From the NCBI RefSeq assembly GCF_002865645.1, contig NW_020194600.1, forward strand, positions 248,001-312,000: 64,000 bases of DNA, read 5' to 3'. The notes under the pieces were generated by a model. The model did not search any database, was not told where the DNA came from, and worked only from the letters and a program-made list of their open reading frames with translations. Both the position numbers and the translations under genes were made by a program. Each line of letters begins with the position of its first letter. Position 1 is the first letter of the stretch. The stretch is from Hyaloscypha bicolor E. Its lineage: Eukaryota; Ascomycota; Leotiomycetes; Helotiales; Hyaloscyphaceae. Of the stretch, positions 24,262 to 35,442 are shown in pieces.

Positions 24262-25878
24262 TTACTTATTAATAGTAATAGTAGGAATTATAATAGCTTT
24301 AATAGCTAAGTATACTTCATATAGCTTGGAATTAGCTAAATGTATAGTACTTAAGTAATTAGAGTATTTAGTAATTATATAAGGGCATTTTTTACTCTTC
24401 TTTTTATAAATAGAATAAAAATAGTTCTTAGTTATATGACTTTCTTTATATAGTAAATACTTAGGTTCTCTTTTATAAATAGAATCTAAATACCTATACC
24501 CTATATACCTAGTATATTATATAGTATTAGAGATAGTATAATATTTTACTATCTTAGTAGAGATTTCGGCTATAAGAAGTCTATTTTTAATAGCTCTATT
24601 AGCTTGGATCTCGGTAGGGAATACTACTACTACTAAACTGGCTTGCTAGAGGCCTGAGTCTCTCTTTTCCTTAGAAGTGGCCTAATAAGGCTAGCTAATA
24701 GGCTCTAGTCCCTTATTAAAGGTCTTAATCTCTTCTAGAACTAAGTTTATTTCTTCGGATATATTAAACTTATAAATAGGTATACTATAAATAATAATTT
24801 TATACTATAGTTTCCCTTTTTATATACTTTTAACTAAGGGAAGCACTCTCTTTATAATCTTAATATTTTGAACTAGAAAGTCAAAGTTAAACTCAGAAGT
24901 AGTATTTACTATAATATTACTCTTTGAGAAAAGAGAGACTATAGAAATTACTAGTTCCTTAATTCCCTTAGAGTAGAAAGTAGTATTAAGCGAATTATAA
25001 GTATAAATAGCTAAAAAGGGAGTAGCCTACTCTATATAAGCTAGTAGAAAGATGCATTTCCTAGAGAGGGCTATATTTTTAGTATTATATATATTATATA
25101 GGCTAGTATTACGAGTACTAGTATTAGTACCACGAGTATTACTACTACTAGTAAGTATACTAGTACTATTTCCTTTCTAATTTTTGGACTTAGTATATAA
25201 TACTAAGGTCTAGTTCTTATCTTTTGCCAAGTATATAGGTTCTTGACTAGCTATACTAGCCCAAGTAGGCTTAGCTTATATAGCTTATATAGGTTTTATA
25301 GGAATAGTTTTTACTTAGGTTCTTGCTTGAATTTCGATCCGTTTAGTAGCATTTTCGAGGTTTACTACTTAGGAAGCTAATAAAGTACTAGTATAGTATA
25401 TATAACCGAATTCTGTATATTCCCTAAAGATTTCTACTAGATCTAGTAGTCGAGATTACTAGTCATATAATATAGTAATACTAATAGCTTTAACTATTAA
25501 GCTTTGGGCTTTGCGGATTAGTAATTTAGCTTTATTTAAAGCTTGGTTCTAATATTAGTAGTAGTTTCCGTGGTTTTGGTATTCCTTATTAATATTACTA
25601 TTAATATTACTCGAGCTAGGGCCACGCTTTAGCCTATTTAGTATGCGGCTCTATTGATTTGTACTAGCCAAATTAAGCTGAGAAAAAGGGGCTGCGAGTT
25701 CGTCTGAGGATATAGGGTTCGTAGTTAAATTAAAGGCGAACTAGGAACCCGGGGGAAATCGAGGTAATAGGGGGCTAGTAGATAGCTCTAGCTCCGAGCT
25801 AGGGCTCTCAGGGAGCTTTCCGAGGTCCTAGGAATTAATATTAGGAGGGCTAGAGCCCGGGGAGTCAGGGGGGGCCAT
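24262..25878 (-). pseudogene. LINE L3 ORF1 (Gag-like)
   Basis: ORF1 runs from ATG at 25878 to TAA at 24262-24264. The length is 1,617 bases, identical to ORF1 of L5 and of the rejoined L4. The zinc knuckle region (about 24520-24350) has most Cys changed to Tyr. Multiple TAG/TAA codons interrupt it. Confidence 0.84.
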
Positions 25879-26006
25879 TTAGCCGGCTCTAGTTCTACTT
25901 ATAATAGGTTCTAGAGCCTGGGGCTAAAGGAAGTAAGTATATAGAGTAAGTTCTATAGATAGGTAAAATATATATCTAAAAGTAAGGGGGATATTCTTTA
26001 CTTATT

Positions 26007-27000
26007 AAACTAGTATAAAATAAACTAACTAGAGAGAAAGTAATATATAATATTTTAATATCTTTTTAGCCTTTATTAAATATATCTAGAGAACTAATTA
26101 CTTCCTTAAATATAATAATATTAAGACTACTAACTACTTTAGACTATTTATTATAAAAACGACTAATTAGGTAAGAATAAGAAAAAACTATAGCAAGTAC
26201 TTATTTCACATATAAATAGTATAGCTTTCTAAGGAGAAGAAGTATATTTAGCTTCTTATTTTCGATTCTAATAATACTAAAGCTTCCGGTATTATAATTT
26301 ATAAGAGCAAACTAATCCTAATCCAAGCCGTCTTTATTAAGGAGGTTTGGAAGTACTAGAAGTTAATAAGTAATAATAACTTGTTCTATATTATGAACCC
26401 TAGTAGAAATCCGGATAGGTAATATATAGAACTATACTCTAAATAGCTTTAGAAGACTTTACGGGATGAGAATTAGCGGAATTTCTTCTTAGTAAATAGG
26501 GAAATACTAAAATTAGTAACCCGGATTAATATAATAAATAGGAGACGGAAACCTCTCTCTTATTTAGTATATCCTGTTTCTTTTAAGCTATAATAAACTT
26601 GCTCTAGATTATAGTTCTTTTCTAAGTCCTACTCTTATTCTATTTTACTTATAAGGCTAGCCCCTCTTGCCTTTTACTAGAAAATAAGCTATCTAAATAT
26701 TATCTTAATACCGGTTCCAGATTAAGTAGGAGATATTATAGTGGCTATAATAAATAGAGAGTATAAGCTAGTTTCTAATAATAATATAATTACCCGTTAG
26801 CTTAAATAGTCAGGAGTAGATATAGAAAATATAAACCTAGACTTACTAATACCCTTAATAGAACTATCTAAACTACTCTCTGTAAATTACTTTCTTATAT
26901 CTATATTTAATAGATTAGGTATAGAGAAGAAGATTATAATAATTCCGGTCCCTGCCTTTCCTGACTTTACTAAAGGCTTATTGTCTGCTTTAGAAGATCT
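26007..27000 (+). pseudogene. Unidentified split ORF, fragment 3 of 4 (largest)
   Basis: This frame of about 331 codons is continuous with fragment 2 across L3. Its stops are TAG/TAA at likely Gln or Trp codons. Readable parts include QLLIFDSNNTKASGIIIYKS-like text at about 26250, FYIMNPSRNPDR at 26389, SYLVYPVSFKL at 26560, NREYKLVSNNNIITR at 26770 and IIIIPVPAFPDFTKGLLSAL at 26935. It reaches the TSD GATCT (26996-27000) of the Copia at 27001 and resumes in frame at 35016. I do not recognise a family. A DDE transposase was considered because of the IFDSNNTKASG stretch, but the motifs that should follow are missing. Confidence 0.55.
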
Positions 27001-27810
27001 TGTCGGAATAGTCGGAATCGATAGGGAGGTAAAGTCTTAAAGGCTAAAGTCTTAAAGAGTAAAGTAAAGTAATGGTTTAAGATCGTAAAGCAAAGAGTAA
27101 AGTGATTCTGAAGTGCTGTTCGAGTGCTTGATTTTCTGGTTCTAAGGGGGAAATCTAGCTACTTAAATAATAAAATCTAGCTACACCAAACCACAAGAAT
27201 GACTCACAACTCCATTAATTATAATAAGCACGGCCTATAAATCCCCGATTATTAGAAATCAAATTATAAGACGGCTAAATAAATGTCCCATTAAATCGTA
27301 ATTATGGCTTAATAGATGCCCCGATCTTATGAACCGAATCCTTAGTTCCAAATCCAAGTCACGTTCTTAATTAGCTAAGAGCTTACTAAAAAATCGTGTT
27401 CTTAATTAGCTAAGAGCTTACTAAGAAATCACGGTTCTCAATTAGCTAAGAACTTACTAAGAGATTTTAGCCATTCATAAGAGGGCTCTCTTAGATAAGA
27501 GATAAAATAGCCTAATAAGGCTAATTTAATTTTTATAATTTATAGTTACTAGTTAACTATTTAATATAAAATTTAAGTCTTTATAGAATAATAATTCTTA
27601 AGTTAAAGACTTTTTAAATCTCTTAATTACTACTTTAATTTGAAAATTAATAATTAAAGTAATTATTAATTAAAGTAGATTTTGTTTTAAATATAAAATA
27701 CTATATATAGTATATACTATATAAAAGTTCTAGTATTTTTTATTTAATATAATAACTTATATTATTAAAGAGGTAATATATAAATAATCTTTAATTATTT
27801 AAATACGACA
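27001..27810 (-). repeat. Copia C 3' LTR (left side, 810 bp)
   Basis: The LTR begins TGTCGGAATAGTCGG and ends AATACGACA, giving 5-bp terminal inverted repeats. It contains three direct repeats of about 36 bp at 27360-27467 (each with TTAATTAGCTAAGAGCTTAC or a variant) and an AT-rich imperfect palindrome at 27625-27680. A purine stretch AAGGGAGCG on the minus strand abuts it (27811-27819), the expected polypurine tract. Confidence 0.94.
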
Positions 27811-29897
27811 CGCTCCCTTAATAATGAAGTTATTATTTATCTAATATTATAATTATAATATTAGAACTAAGTATTAAACTTCTTTAAATCCTATTTGAAT
27901 TAAGAGTTATTAAACTTAGTGCGATCTAATGGTTTAGTTAAACCATTCTGCTTTTTGATCTTTTGAAGAAATATAATTAAGATCTATAATGCCTTTAATT
28001 ATAAGTCTCTAATATAGTGGTATTTAACCGCTATATGCTTGTGTCCGCTTGGATGGATAGCTAATAGCGCTTTTTAGCACAGTAATTTAATCAGGTTTAT
28101 TTATCACGTTAAATAGGGCAATTGTATCTGTGGTTTATAAAATCCTAGGCTGTCTTCCTAAAAAGGCCTTATATTATATAAGCTTCCTTAATTACTGCCA
28201 TTCTATAGCAATTTATATTCAGACTGTCTATAGTAGAACTTTCAAGCCTTATAATGGGATTGGCAATTGTAGATTTCCAGGCTTAATTATTAACACTAGC
28301 CAATAATTAAAGGTATAGCTCACTAGGTTCGGACCTCTTAGGCGGATAATATATCGCCTGGCATAATCTGCGTCGCAATTCGACCTTAAGTATATATCGC
28401 GGATACCATCCTTACTAATAAGGTATATTCCATCGTCTTGTGAGTACCGCTTCAAACTCCAACAGGTACTATAAACTTAGTTTCAGCGTGCACAGTAGCG
28501 AGTAAGTGGATTATATACTAGGATTAGACGCAAAACGAGCTAGTTTACCTAAGTTACAGCAAACACTATTACCGTTACTCTGAGTACCAAGCAGTAATAT
28601 ATAATAAAGGCCTATAAGCATTTTCGGGGAAAATAGCTTTATATCCGTCTTTACTTGCTTGCTCTTTTATTGCGGGTTCTAATTTGCGAGGTAGTAAGAG
28701 ATCGCCATATGGAGGTAGATTTAATTTAGCATCCTGCAAAATTATACTTAATACAGTACTTTTGATATATAAGAGCATTGACTTAGTTTTAATAAAAGCC
28801 CTTCATTGAAGACGATTGAAATCAATATCGATCTAAATAATCTTTAATTAACTCCCTAGATTTTTGATTTTAAAAATCTTTACTGATAGAGCTAATAAAG
28901 TTATTAAATAAAGTTTCGCTAGGAAGCTAATATAGCTAAGTCGTCGACAATATAACAAATAATTACTGTTAGTAGTATGTATTTATATAAATAAGCAAAG
29001 CTTCGTACTTAATAACTTTAAAAACCTGAGTTTTTCTTAACCTTTGGTTTTAAGGTATAGAAACCAATTCTAGCTGATGCTTTAATCCATATAAGGCTTT
29101 ATTTAGCCTTAGTACATAATTTAGGATATTTAGGAGTTTATAAAGCCTTCTGGCTGTTCCTAAATATAATAAAGCATCGACGTCCTGCTCCCTTGCGTAA
29201 AGGCTGAAACACCATATCCGGCTTTAATAATAATTAAGTTTTCGATAGCATAGCTATGCGAACTAATTTTCCACGCTATTTGCTTAATAACACTAGCATA
29301 ATAAGTTTCGATATAATTTAGTCCATATAATTGTTCGAAGCCTTTTGCTACGAATACTAGATTTAAATATAGGAGTTAAACTCTCTATATCTTTAATCTT
29401 ATATATCCATCGACTTTTTAATACCTTAGTATTTATTAGGTCTAGGTACTAGATCCCAAGTATTATTATCTTCTAGGGTATCTAGTTCTGTTTTCATGGA
29501 TTTGACCCAATTGTCTTTATTAGAACTATTTATAGCCTTCTTTATAAGATTTAGGTTCAATTAAACTTTTAATCTCGATTTTATCCATTTTATCGATTTT
29601 AATTTTTATCAAGAGAACTATTAATACTAGAATTTCTTATCTATATTAGAATTACTAATTATAGTATAAATATTTATATTCTCTTCAAAAATCGATTTTT
29701 TATTAATATTTGAGTTAAAATATTAATAAATCGTCAAAATCGTCCTCTTTAACTATATTATAAAGATTACTCTTATCTCTTAAAGAGTTACTAAGAGTGC
29801 TCTCTTTAAAAGAAGAGCTACTTTTAATTAAATTGGGATTAATCGCTCCCTGATTTAATAAATCTAAATAAGCTAAAGAAGCCCATATTTATATATA
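27811..29897 (-). pseudogene. Copia C reverse transcriptase and RNase H, frameshifted
   Basis: The downstream half of the polyprotein can be read in pieces that change frame often. Read on the minus strand, the pieces are: a stretch near 29885-29720 (SLAYLDLLNQGAINPN), the RT opening near 29530-29400 (DNWVKSMKTELDTL, NNTWDLVPRPNKY), KGFEQLYGLNYIETYYASVI near 29345-29285, an intact YIVDDLAIL near 28955-28925, an open 67-codon piece at 28778-28575, HIAVKYHYIRDL near 28010, and GLTKPLDRTKF near 27930. The breaks are small insertions or deletions, not C-to-T changes. Either this copy is decaying by indels or the consensus is poor. Confidence 0.8.
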
Positions 29898-32618
29898 TTA
29901 GGACGTAATTATATTTAAACTAGGATCTGGCGATTTAGAAGATCTAGTAACCCTATAATTAGGATTTAATTCATCTAAATCGTCGTCCCTATTATATTGA
30001 CTTATAATAGTTTTATCGCTAGTTTGACGAGTTTTACCCTTTTTAGGTATAATAGGGAGGCTTAATTCATCTTCGCTTATATCGTATATATCTTCCTCCT
30101 CTTCTATTAGAGGCTTTTTATTATATATAGATATATAGTCATTATAGTCTGGCGAATCAAGCTCTAGAAGAGTATTATAGTTCTCTTCTAGTTTATAGTC
30201 GTCTTTATAATTAAGTTCTTCTTTAATTACTATATCTCTAGTAATTATAACTTTATTATCTTCAGGTAAATAGACAATAAAATTATTAGAGGATTCAAAT
30301 CCTACTAATATACCCTTCTTAGACTTATTACTAAAGTTTTTACCGCCCCTAGTTTGTTTAGGGACTAAGGTATAGCATAAAGAGCCTAATATCTTAATAT
30401 AAGATAAATCAGGTTTTTGCTTAGTTATTAATTCATAAGGGCTAGTATTAATTATACTATTATAAGTACGATTTTTAATATGTGCAACTCCTTGAATTAA
30501 TATAGACCATAGCTTTAAGGGTATATTTTTGTAAGAACATATAGTAATTAATCGTTCTAATAAATATAAATTAAGCCTTTCGGCTTTTCCATTTTGGGCT
30601 TGAGTATATATACTACTATATTCTAGTAATAAGCCTTTACTTTTGCAAAAGGTATTTAATTTAATAGACTTAAATTCCTTTGCATTATCTAAACGCGCTC
30701 CCTTAATCTCGACCTTAAATTGAGTTAAGATCATATTATAATAATTAATTATAATATCGTAAATATCGGATTTAAATTTAATTGCATAAATCCAAATACA
30801 TTTACTAGCGCGGCAGGTAATCGTAAATATATAGTTTTCCCCTTTTAATCCTTTAATTTTAAAGGGGCCTAATATATCGCAGTCTATAAATTCTAATATA
30901 TTAACCGGATTATGTGGTTTTCGGCTAATTATCTCCTTAAATTTACCGTAATAACAATTATCACAGTTATTTAATATATTATCGGAGGTAGGGATAATTA
31001 GCCCAATAGAATTTTTAGCGCTCTTAATTATATAATCCTTATTAATATGTAAAAATCGTCGATAATATAAATCTAATAAAGTATTCCCTTTATTACCTAG
31101 ATTTAAAGTAGGATTTTTACTACTAATAGAGGACTTATAATTAATTATATTATAAACTATAGGCTCTAGTACTTCGTAGTTTATATGAATTTTATCCAAA
31201 AAATAGGCATTTAGATGCCACTTAGCGTTTGTTATAATATTTTTATTATAACTCAATATAGCTAAGTCCTTTTTAAATAATATTTCCCATCCTTTATTAG
31301 TTAACTCCTTGGAGCTAATTAAGGTGGTTTTTATATTAGGAACATAATTAACGTTCCTAATTAAAAAGGTATCTTTATTAATAAAAACAGGGATATGGCC
31401 TATACCTTTAATAGGTAATTTTATGCCATTAGCTATAATTACCGATTTATTATAAATCGGCTTATAGTCTGTCAAATAATCTTTATAGGGAGTATAATGC
31501 TCAGAAGCCCCTGAATCCAGAATTAGTCCTCTATTATTAAAATTAGAGCTCTTTTTAAGAACTCTCTCTTTAATAATATCTAAAAACTCTAATTGCTCTT
31601 TAGAGGGACTAGAGTCTTTAGTAATTTTTAAGGACTTAATTTCCTTAGATATTTTAATAATATCTTTAGATTCAATAATATTATCTGGTATAATATTATT
31701 ATTATCTACTAGTAAAGCACTCATAATGGCTTTAGTAGATTGCTTCTTTTTAAATATAACTTTAGGCTTCTTGAGCCCTTTTTTATATTTATTACTCTTA
31801 TTCCCTTTAGAACTAGAGTAATTATTCCTTAATTCAGGATATTTAATAAAGCATTTATCCTCTATATGTCCCTTTTTATTGCAATGTTTGCAATAGGACT
31901 GATTATTACTAAAGGAGGCTTTATTAGCTTCTAAATTAGAAGTAAGCCTCCCTTCTTCCGATATTAAATCGGTAATCAGTTTGCCAATATTAATAGCTTT
32001 AAGGCTATCCGTCAATTCCTCATATTTACGAGAAGCGTAATTATCGTAGGAACCAGGAAGACCCTTTAATACTAGCCAAACGATAATAGGGTCGGGTATA
32101 ATTTGCCCTAATTCCCTAAGATATATAATAGATGACTGAATATTACTAGTATATTCATCCATACTATTAAAGGAATTATAATTATTGTCCACTATTTTAT
32201 TAAAATAGCGACCAATTAATTCCAAGCTAGATTGGCCGAATGTCGTAATAATAGCTTTATATAGGTCTTCGGCATCAGCCTTATCTTTAAATCGATCATT
32301 ATTATCAATTGATATAATCGATTTTAAGGCTCCTAAAGCTCTTTTATTATTACGATTAAATTCGGAAACTCGATCGGCATATCTAGCCGCTAATTCAGCC
32401 GATAAAGGGGTCCAAGTTCTAGACTCTTTTCCTTCTTTATCAGACTTAGTCTCTATTTTATAATATAAAGACCTATTAGGTATAGCTTCGGTACCGTCGA
32501 TATATGACATATAGCCATTTATTTCTAGGAATAAATCGGCATTAGTCTTCCACTCTATAAAATTAGAGCTACCAACTAGCTTATCGCCCTTAAAAGATGA
32601 AATACTAGTATTAGACAT
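29898..32618 (-). CDS. Copia C gag-protease-integrase polyprotein, 906 codons open
   Basis: This is the longest open frame in the window. Gag (residues about 1-230) resembles the Copia UBN2-type Gag. A CCHC knuckle, CKHCNKKGHIEDKC, lies at 244-257. The aspartic protease motif LILDSGASEHYTP is at 366-378. The integrase zinc-binding part has His525 and CDNC at 553-556. The catalytic core has Asp580/582 (EFIDCDILGPF), Asp645 (ARLDNAKEF) and Glu681 (GKAERLN), the last two spaced as D35E. An acidic linker ends the frame at TS then stop. A typical Copia polyprotein runs on into RT, so the stop at 29898 probably reflects a frameshift: a GGG run near 29883 is one base longer than the continuing frame needs. 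The ATG at 32618 follows a 1.5-kb leader. This ORF is likely expressed from the right-hand LTR. Confidence 0.95.
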   Translation of the reverse strand: MSNTSISSFKGDKLVGSSNFIEWKTNADLFLEINGYMSYIDGTEAIPNRSLYYKIETKSDKEGKESRTWTPLSAELAARYADRVSEFNRNNKRALGALKSIISIDNNDRFKDKADAEDLYKAIITTFGQSSLELIGRYFNKIVDNNYNSFNSMDEYTSNIQSSIIYLRELGQIIPDPIIVWLVLKGLPGSYDNYASRKYEELTDSLKAINIGKLITDLISEEGRLTSNLEANKASFSNNQSYCKHCNKKGHIEDKCFIKYPELRNNYSSSKGNKSNKYKKGLKKPKVIFKKKQSTKAIMSALLVDNNNIIPDNIIESKDIIKISKEIKSLKITKDSSPSKEQLEFLDIIKERVLKKSSNFNNRGLILDSGASEHYTPYKDYLTDYKPIYNKSVIIANGIKLPIKGIGHIPVFINKDTFLIRNVNYVPNIKTTLISSKELTNKGWEILFKKDLAILSYNKNIITNAKWHLNAYFLDKIHINYEVLEPIVYNIINYKSSISSKNPTLNLGNKGNTLLDLYYRRFLHINKDYIIKSAKNSIGLIIPTSDNILNNCDNCYYGKFKEIISRKPHNPVNILEFIDCDILGPFKIKGLKGENYIFTITCRASKCIWIYAIKFKSDIYDIIINYYNMILTQFKVEIKGARLDNAKEFKSIKLNTFCKSKGLLLEYSSIYTQAQNGKAERLNLYLLERLITICSYKNIPLKLWSILIQGVAHIKNRTYNSIINTSPYELITKQKPDLSYIKILGSLCYTLVPKQTRGGKNFSNKSKKGILVGFESSNNFIVYLPEDNKVIITRDIVIKEELNYKDDYKLEENYNTLLELDSPDYNDYISIYNKKPLIEEEEDIYDISEDELSLPIIPKKGKTRQTSDKTIISQYNRDDDLDELNPNYRVTRSSKSPDPSLNIITS

Positions 32619-34136
32619 CTTTAAAGTTCCCTTTTAGAGTTTCTTGCTCTTAAGTTTTAAAGGGGACTAATTAGCGATTTTAAACTTTACTTATATATTT
32701 AAGACTTATAATATAGTCTAAAAATCCTAAATTTGACAATTTAGGTATAAGTAATAGTTATAAGGCTATAATAAATATTATAGCCTATTTGGGATTATAT
32801 TTTCCCTTTTTTCTTTAATAAATCTTTAAAGATTTCTTAGACGTAATTTATCTTTTAAAAGTTTTAATTAATTAAAACTAAGATAATATACCGAAAATTC
32901 TGATTTATTGAATTTATATTCGGTAAACGGTAATAAAGCTATATTATAAATTATAGCTATTATCTATTAATAGATAATTTTGGTTTAGTTAAAGAATTTA
33001 AATTCTTTAATTAATTTAACCGTTCTTTTTACGAATTAAGGAGCTTAGTTTAAGGGCTCTAAAAGTACTATAGATTATAGTACTAATATAATGATTTGAG
33101 CCGTAGATAACGGTTTATTAATTCGTAAATTAAATAAACTTATAATCTTTATAACTAAGACTTTAAATCTTAAGATTTAAATTCCCTTTAACTTAAAGAA
33201 TTGAATTCTACTTACTACTATTATAAGGGACTCTTACCTTCTGATTTTAAGCTAGTAATAAGACCCTTTTTATCTCTATAAGAGTAAAAGGGCCGTAGCT
33301 AAAATAGGTAGATATATGTAAAGTGATATTAATTATTTATATAATATAAAAAATTATAAAATAATTTTTAGAGTCTTAATAGTAGTAATTTTATAGGTAG
33401 TTCTTAATCTTTTAAGGGTTATTCTCGTAATTATTATAATAATAATAATTAACTTTTAAAAGTATTATATACTTTAAAAGCTTATATTTGAAAAAATCGT
33501 ATATATAGCACAAATATAATATATTATACGACTAGACTATGTCCACTCATATAGTATATTATACCTATATATAGCCAAATATATTGAGAATCGCACTAGA
33601 GGTGTGTTTGGAACGTATGTCCGTATAGTATCGTCAAATATAAGTATAAGAGCTAAGACCAATTATATTGCCCAAAGCTAATTATAGTTATACCGATATA
33701 TAGCCAAACACGACCTAATATAGGTAATTACAGAGAGACACAACTTATTCTTCGAAATAATAAGCTGGAATCCTTTGTATGAGAACTGAATCTTTAATTA
33801 CTAGTAGGTAATTAAAAATCAGGAATTTATATATCACCCGCTATGGGTAGCGCAATCGCTTGTTCTCACAGATATATAGTCAAGAGGTTATAGTTTATAC
33901 GCTCACTATAACTTTGTCTCAGGGACTTAGGCAAGCCTGCAATTACCTATATTTGTAATAATTAGCTTTAATCAAAGGGATGATTTCTCTTTTACTACTT
34001 TAAGGTCCTTTAAAAGTAGAGGGCTAAAGGAAAGCCGGTACAACACGAATTTGGTATCCGGATCCATCAATACGCTCTAAAGCTAGAAGAAGGCTTAGTT
34101 TAGGGACACCAAGTGGCATTGTAGGCTTAGTTTCCA
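32619..34136 (-). other. Copia C 5' leader, about 1.5 kb
   Basis: This untranslated leader lies between the right-hand (5') LTR and the gag ATG. It is long for Copia. No ORF over about 40 codons is convincing. The segment adjoining the LTR (34030-34136) reads ATGGAAACTAAGCC on the minus strand, where a primer-binding site would lie. I cannot match it to a tRNA. The remaining sequence is AT-rich with no recognisable domain. Confidence 0.6.
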
Positions 34137-35010
34137 TGTTTTCCGGTAATAGTCCGAATCGATAGGGAAAGTAAAGGTCTAAAGTAAAGCTCTAAAGGCT
34201 AAAGAGTCTTAAAAGAGTTAAGGTAAATTAAATTGGTTTAAAGATCCGGCTAAAAAAAGCAAAGGGAAGGTTTAAAGTGATCTGAAGTGCTGTTCGAGTG
34301 CTTGATTTTTCTGGTTCTAAAGGGGGGGGGAAATCTAGCTACTTAAATAATAAAATCGAGCTATACCAAACCACAAAGAATGACCTCACAACTCCATTAA
34401 ATTATAATTAAGCCACCGGCCTATAAATCCCCCACCGATTATTAGAAAATCAAATTTATAAGACGGGCTAAATAAATGTCCCATTAAATCGTAATTATGG
34501 CTTAATAGATGCCCCGATCTTATGAACCGAATCCTTAGTTCCAAATCCAAGTCACGTTCTTAATTAGCTAAGAGCTTACTAAAAAATCGTGTTCTTAATT
34601 AGCTAAGAGCTTACTAAGAAATCACGTTCTCAATTAGCTAAGAACTTACTAAGAGATTTTAGCCATTCATAAGAGGGCTCTCTTAGATAAGAGATAAAAT
34701 AGCCTAATAAGGCTAATTTAATTTTTATAATTTATAGTTACTAGTTAACTATTTAATATAAAAATTTAAGTCTTTATAGAATAATAATTCTTAAGTTAAA
34801 GACTTTTTAAATCTCTTAATTACTACTTTAATTTTGAAAATTAATAATTAAAGTAATTATTAATTAAAGTAGATTTTGTTTTAAATATAAAATACTATAT
34901 ATAGTAATATACTATATAAAAAAGTTCTAGTATTTTTTATTTAATATATAATAACTTATATTATTAAAGAAGGTAATATATAAATAATCTTTAATTATTT
35001 AAATACGACA
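34137..35010 (-). repeat. Copia C 5' LTR (right side, about 874 bp)
   Basis: This LTR is the partner of 27001-27810. From about 34500 onward it is almost identical to the left LTR. From 34137 to about 34480 it has many small insertions relative to the left copy, such as extra bases in homopolymers and duplicated CC, adding most of the 64-base length difference. The start TGTTTTCCGG is also distorted from TGTCGG. The pattern is typical of uncorrected long-read error, not RIP. Confidence 0.92.
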
Positions 35011-35015
35011 GATCT

Positions 35016-35358
35016 AGTACCTACTCCTTCTCGTATTTCGATATATTTCTTATAGCTCTAATTAGCTCTAGATTTCCCTATATCTTATATACTAAGCCCT
35101 CCGAGTTCTTCCGTTCTTAAAGCGCTAATACCTCTGGCTTTTAAGTTATCTACTACCAAACCCTCGTCTACTAGACCCTTATTTACTACTCCTCAGAGTT
35201 CCTTACCTAGTATCTCTCGAAATCAGTTTAATATAGAAGGATATATAAGAGAAAGAGATTAGAAGCTAGTAGCTAAATGAGAGAAAAAGCATCTAGAAAA
35301 AGAGGAAAGAAAGGTAGTAAAGCGGGCGGCTAAGGAAGTAAGGAAAGGCACTATCTAA
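35016..35358 (+). pseudogene. Unidentified split ORF, fragment 4 of 4 (C-terminal)
   Basis: This continues fragment 3 in frame after the GATCT duplication of Copia C. It reads ISYILSPPSSSVLKALIPLA, then a Ser/Thr/Pro-rich part, then a charged helical tail rich in Lys, Glu and Arg (KHLEKEERKVVKRAAKEVRK), ending at TAA 35356-35358 or shortly after if that codon was Gln. Charged tails like this occur in fungal DNA transposases and also in many unrelated proteins. The fragment is GC-richer and has fewer stops than the Gypsy that follows. Confidence 0.55.
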
Positions 35359-35442
35359 GCTACTTTTTATTCTATCTTTATATTCTATAATTAGGATTAT
35401 TTAGAGATACTAGTTTTATTTAGTACTATCCTTAAATAAGAG

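Larger units (their letters stand above)
20857..25992 (-). mobile_element. LINE copy L3, 5' segment (split by Copia F)
   Basis: This segment continues L3 on the far side of Copia F and carries most of ORF2, all of ORF1 and the 5' UTR. The 5' end is at 25992, and the TSD at 25993-26006 equals 12705-12718. Its 5' UTR resembles that of L5 (ending in CCCCCTTAC on the sense strand) rather than that of L1/L2/L6, so L3 and L5 form one subfamily. Confidence 0.94.
27001..35010 (-). mobile_element. Copia LTR retrotransposon (Copia C), little RIPed, 8.0 kb
   Basis: This complete element on the minus strand is bounded by LTRs of about 810 and 874 bp. Ends are TGTCG...CGACA and the TSD is GATCT (26996-27000 and 35011-35015). 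It holds a 906-codon ORF for gag, protease and integrase, a frameshifted RT-RNase H region, and a 1.5-kb leader. Unlike every other element here it keeps catalytic residues and has few RIP stops, so it is the youngest arrival or escaped RIP. It splits the unidentified ORF between fragments 3 and 4. Confidence 0.96.

Noticed and set aside
26250..27000. Pogo/Fot1-type DDE transposase for the split ORF
   Set aside because: An IFDSNNTKASG stretch is vaguely like the catalytic Asp region, but the following proline-histidine motif and the HTH region are not visible, so the family was left unassigned.
27360..27467. Possible CRISPR array from 36-bp direct repeats
   Set aside because: The repeats are adjacent without unique spacers, number three, and lie inside an LTR found on both sides of Copia C.
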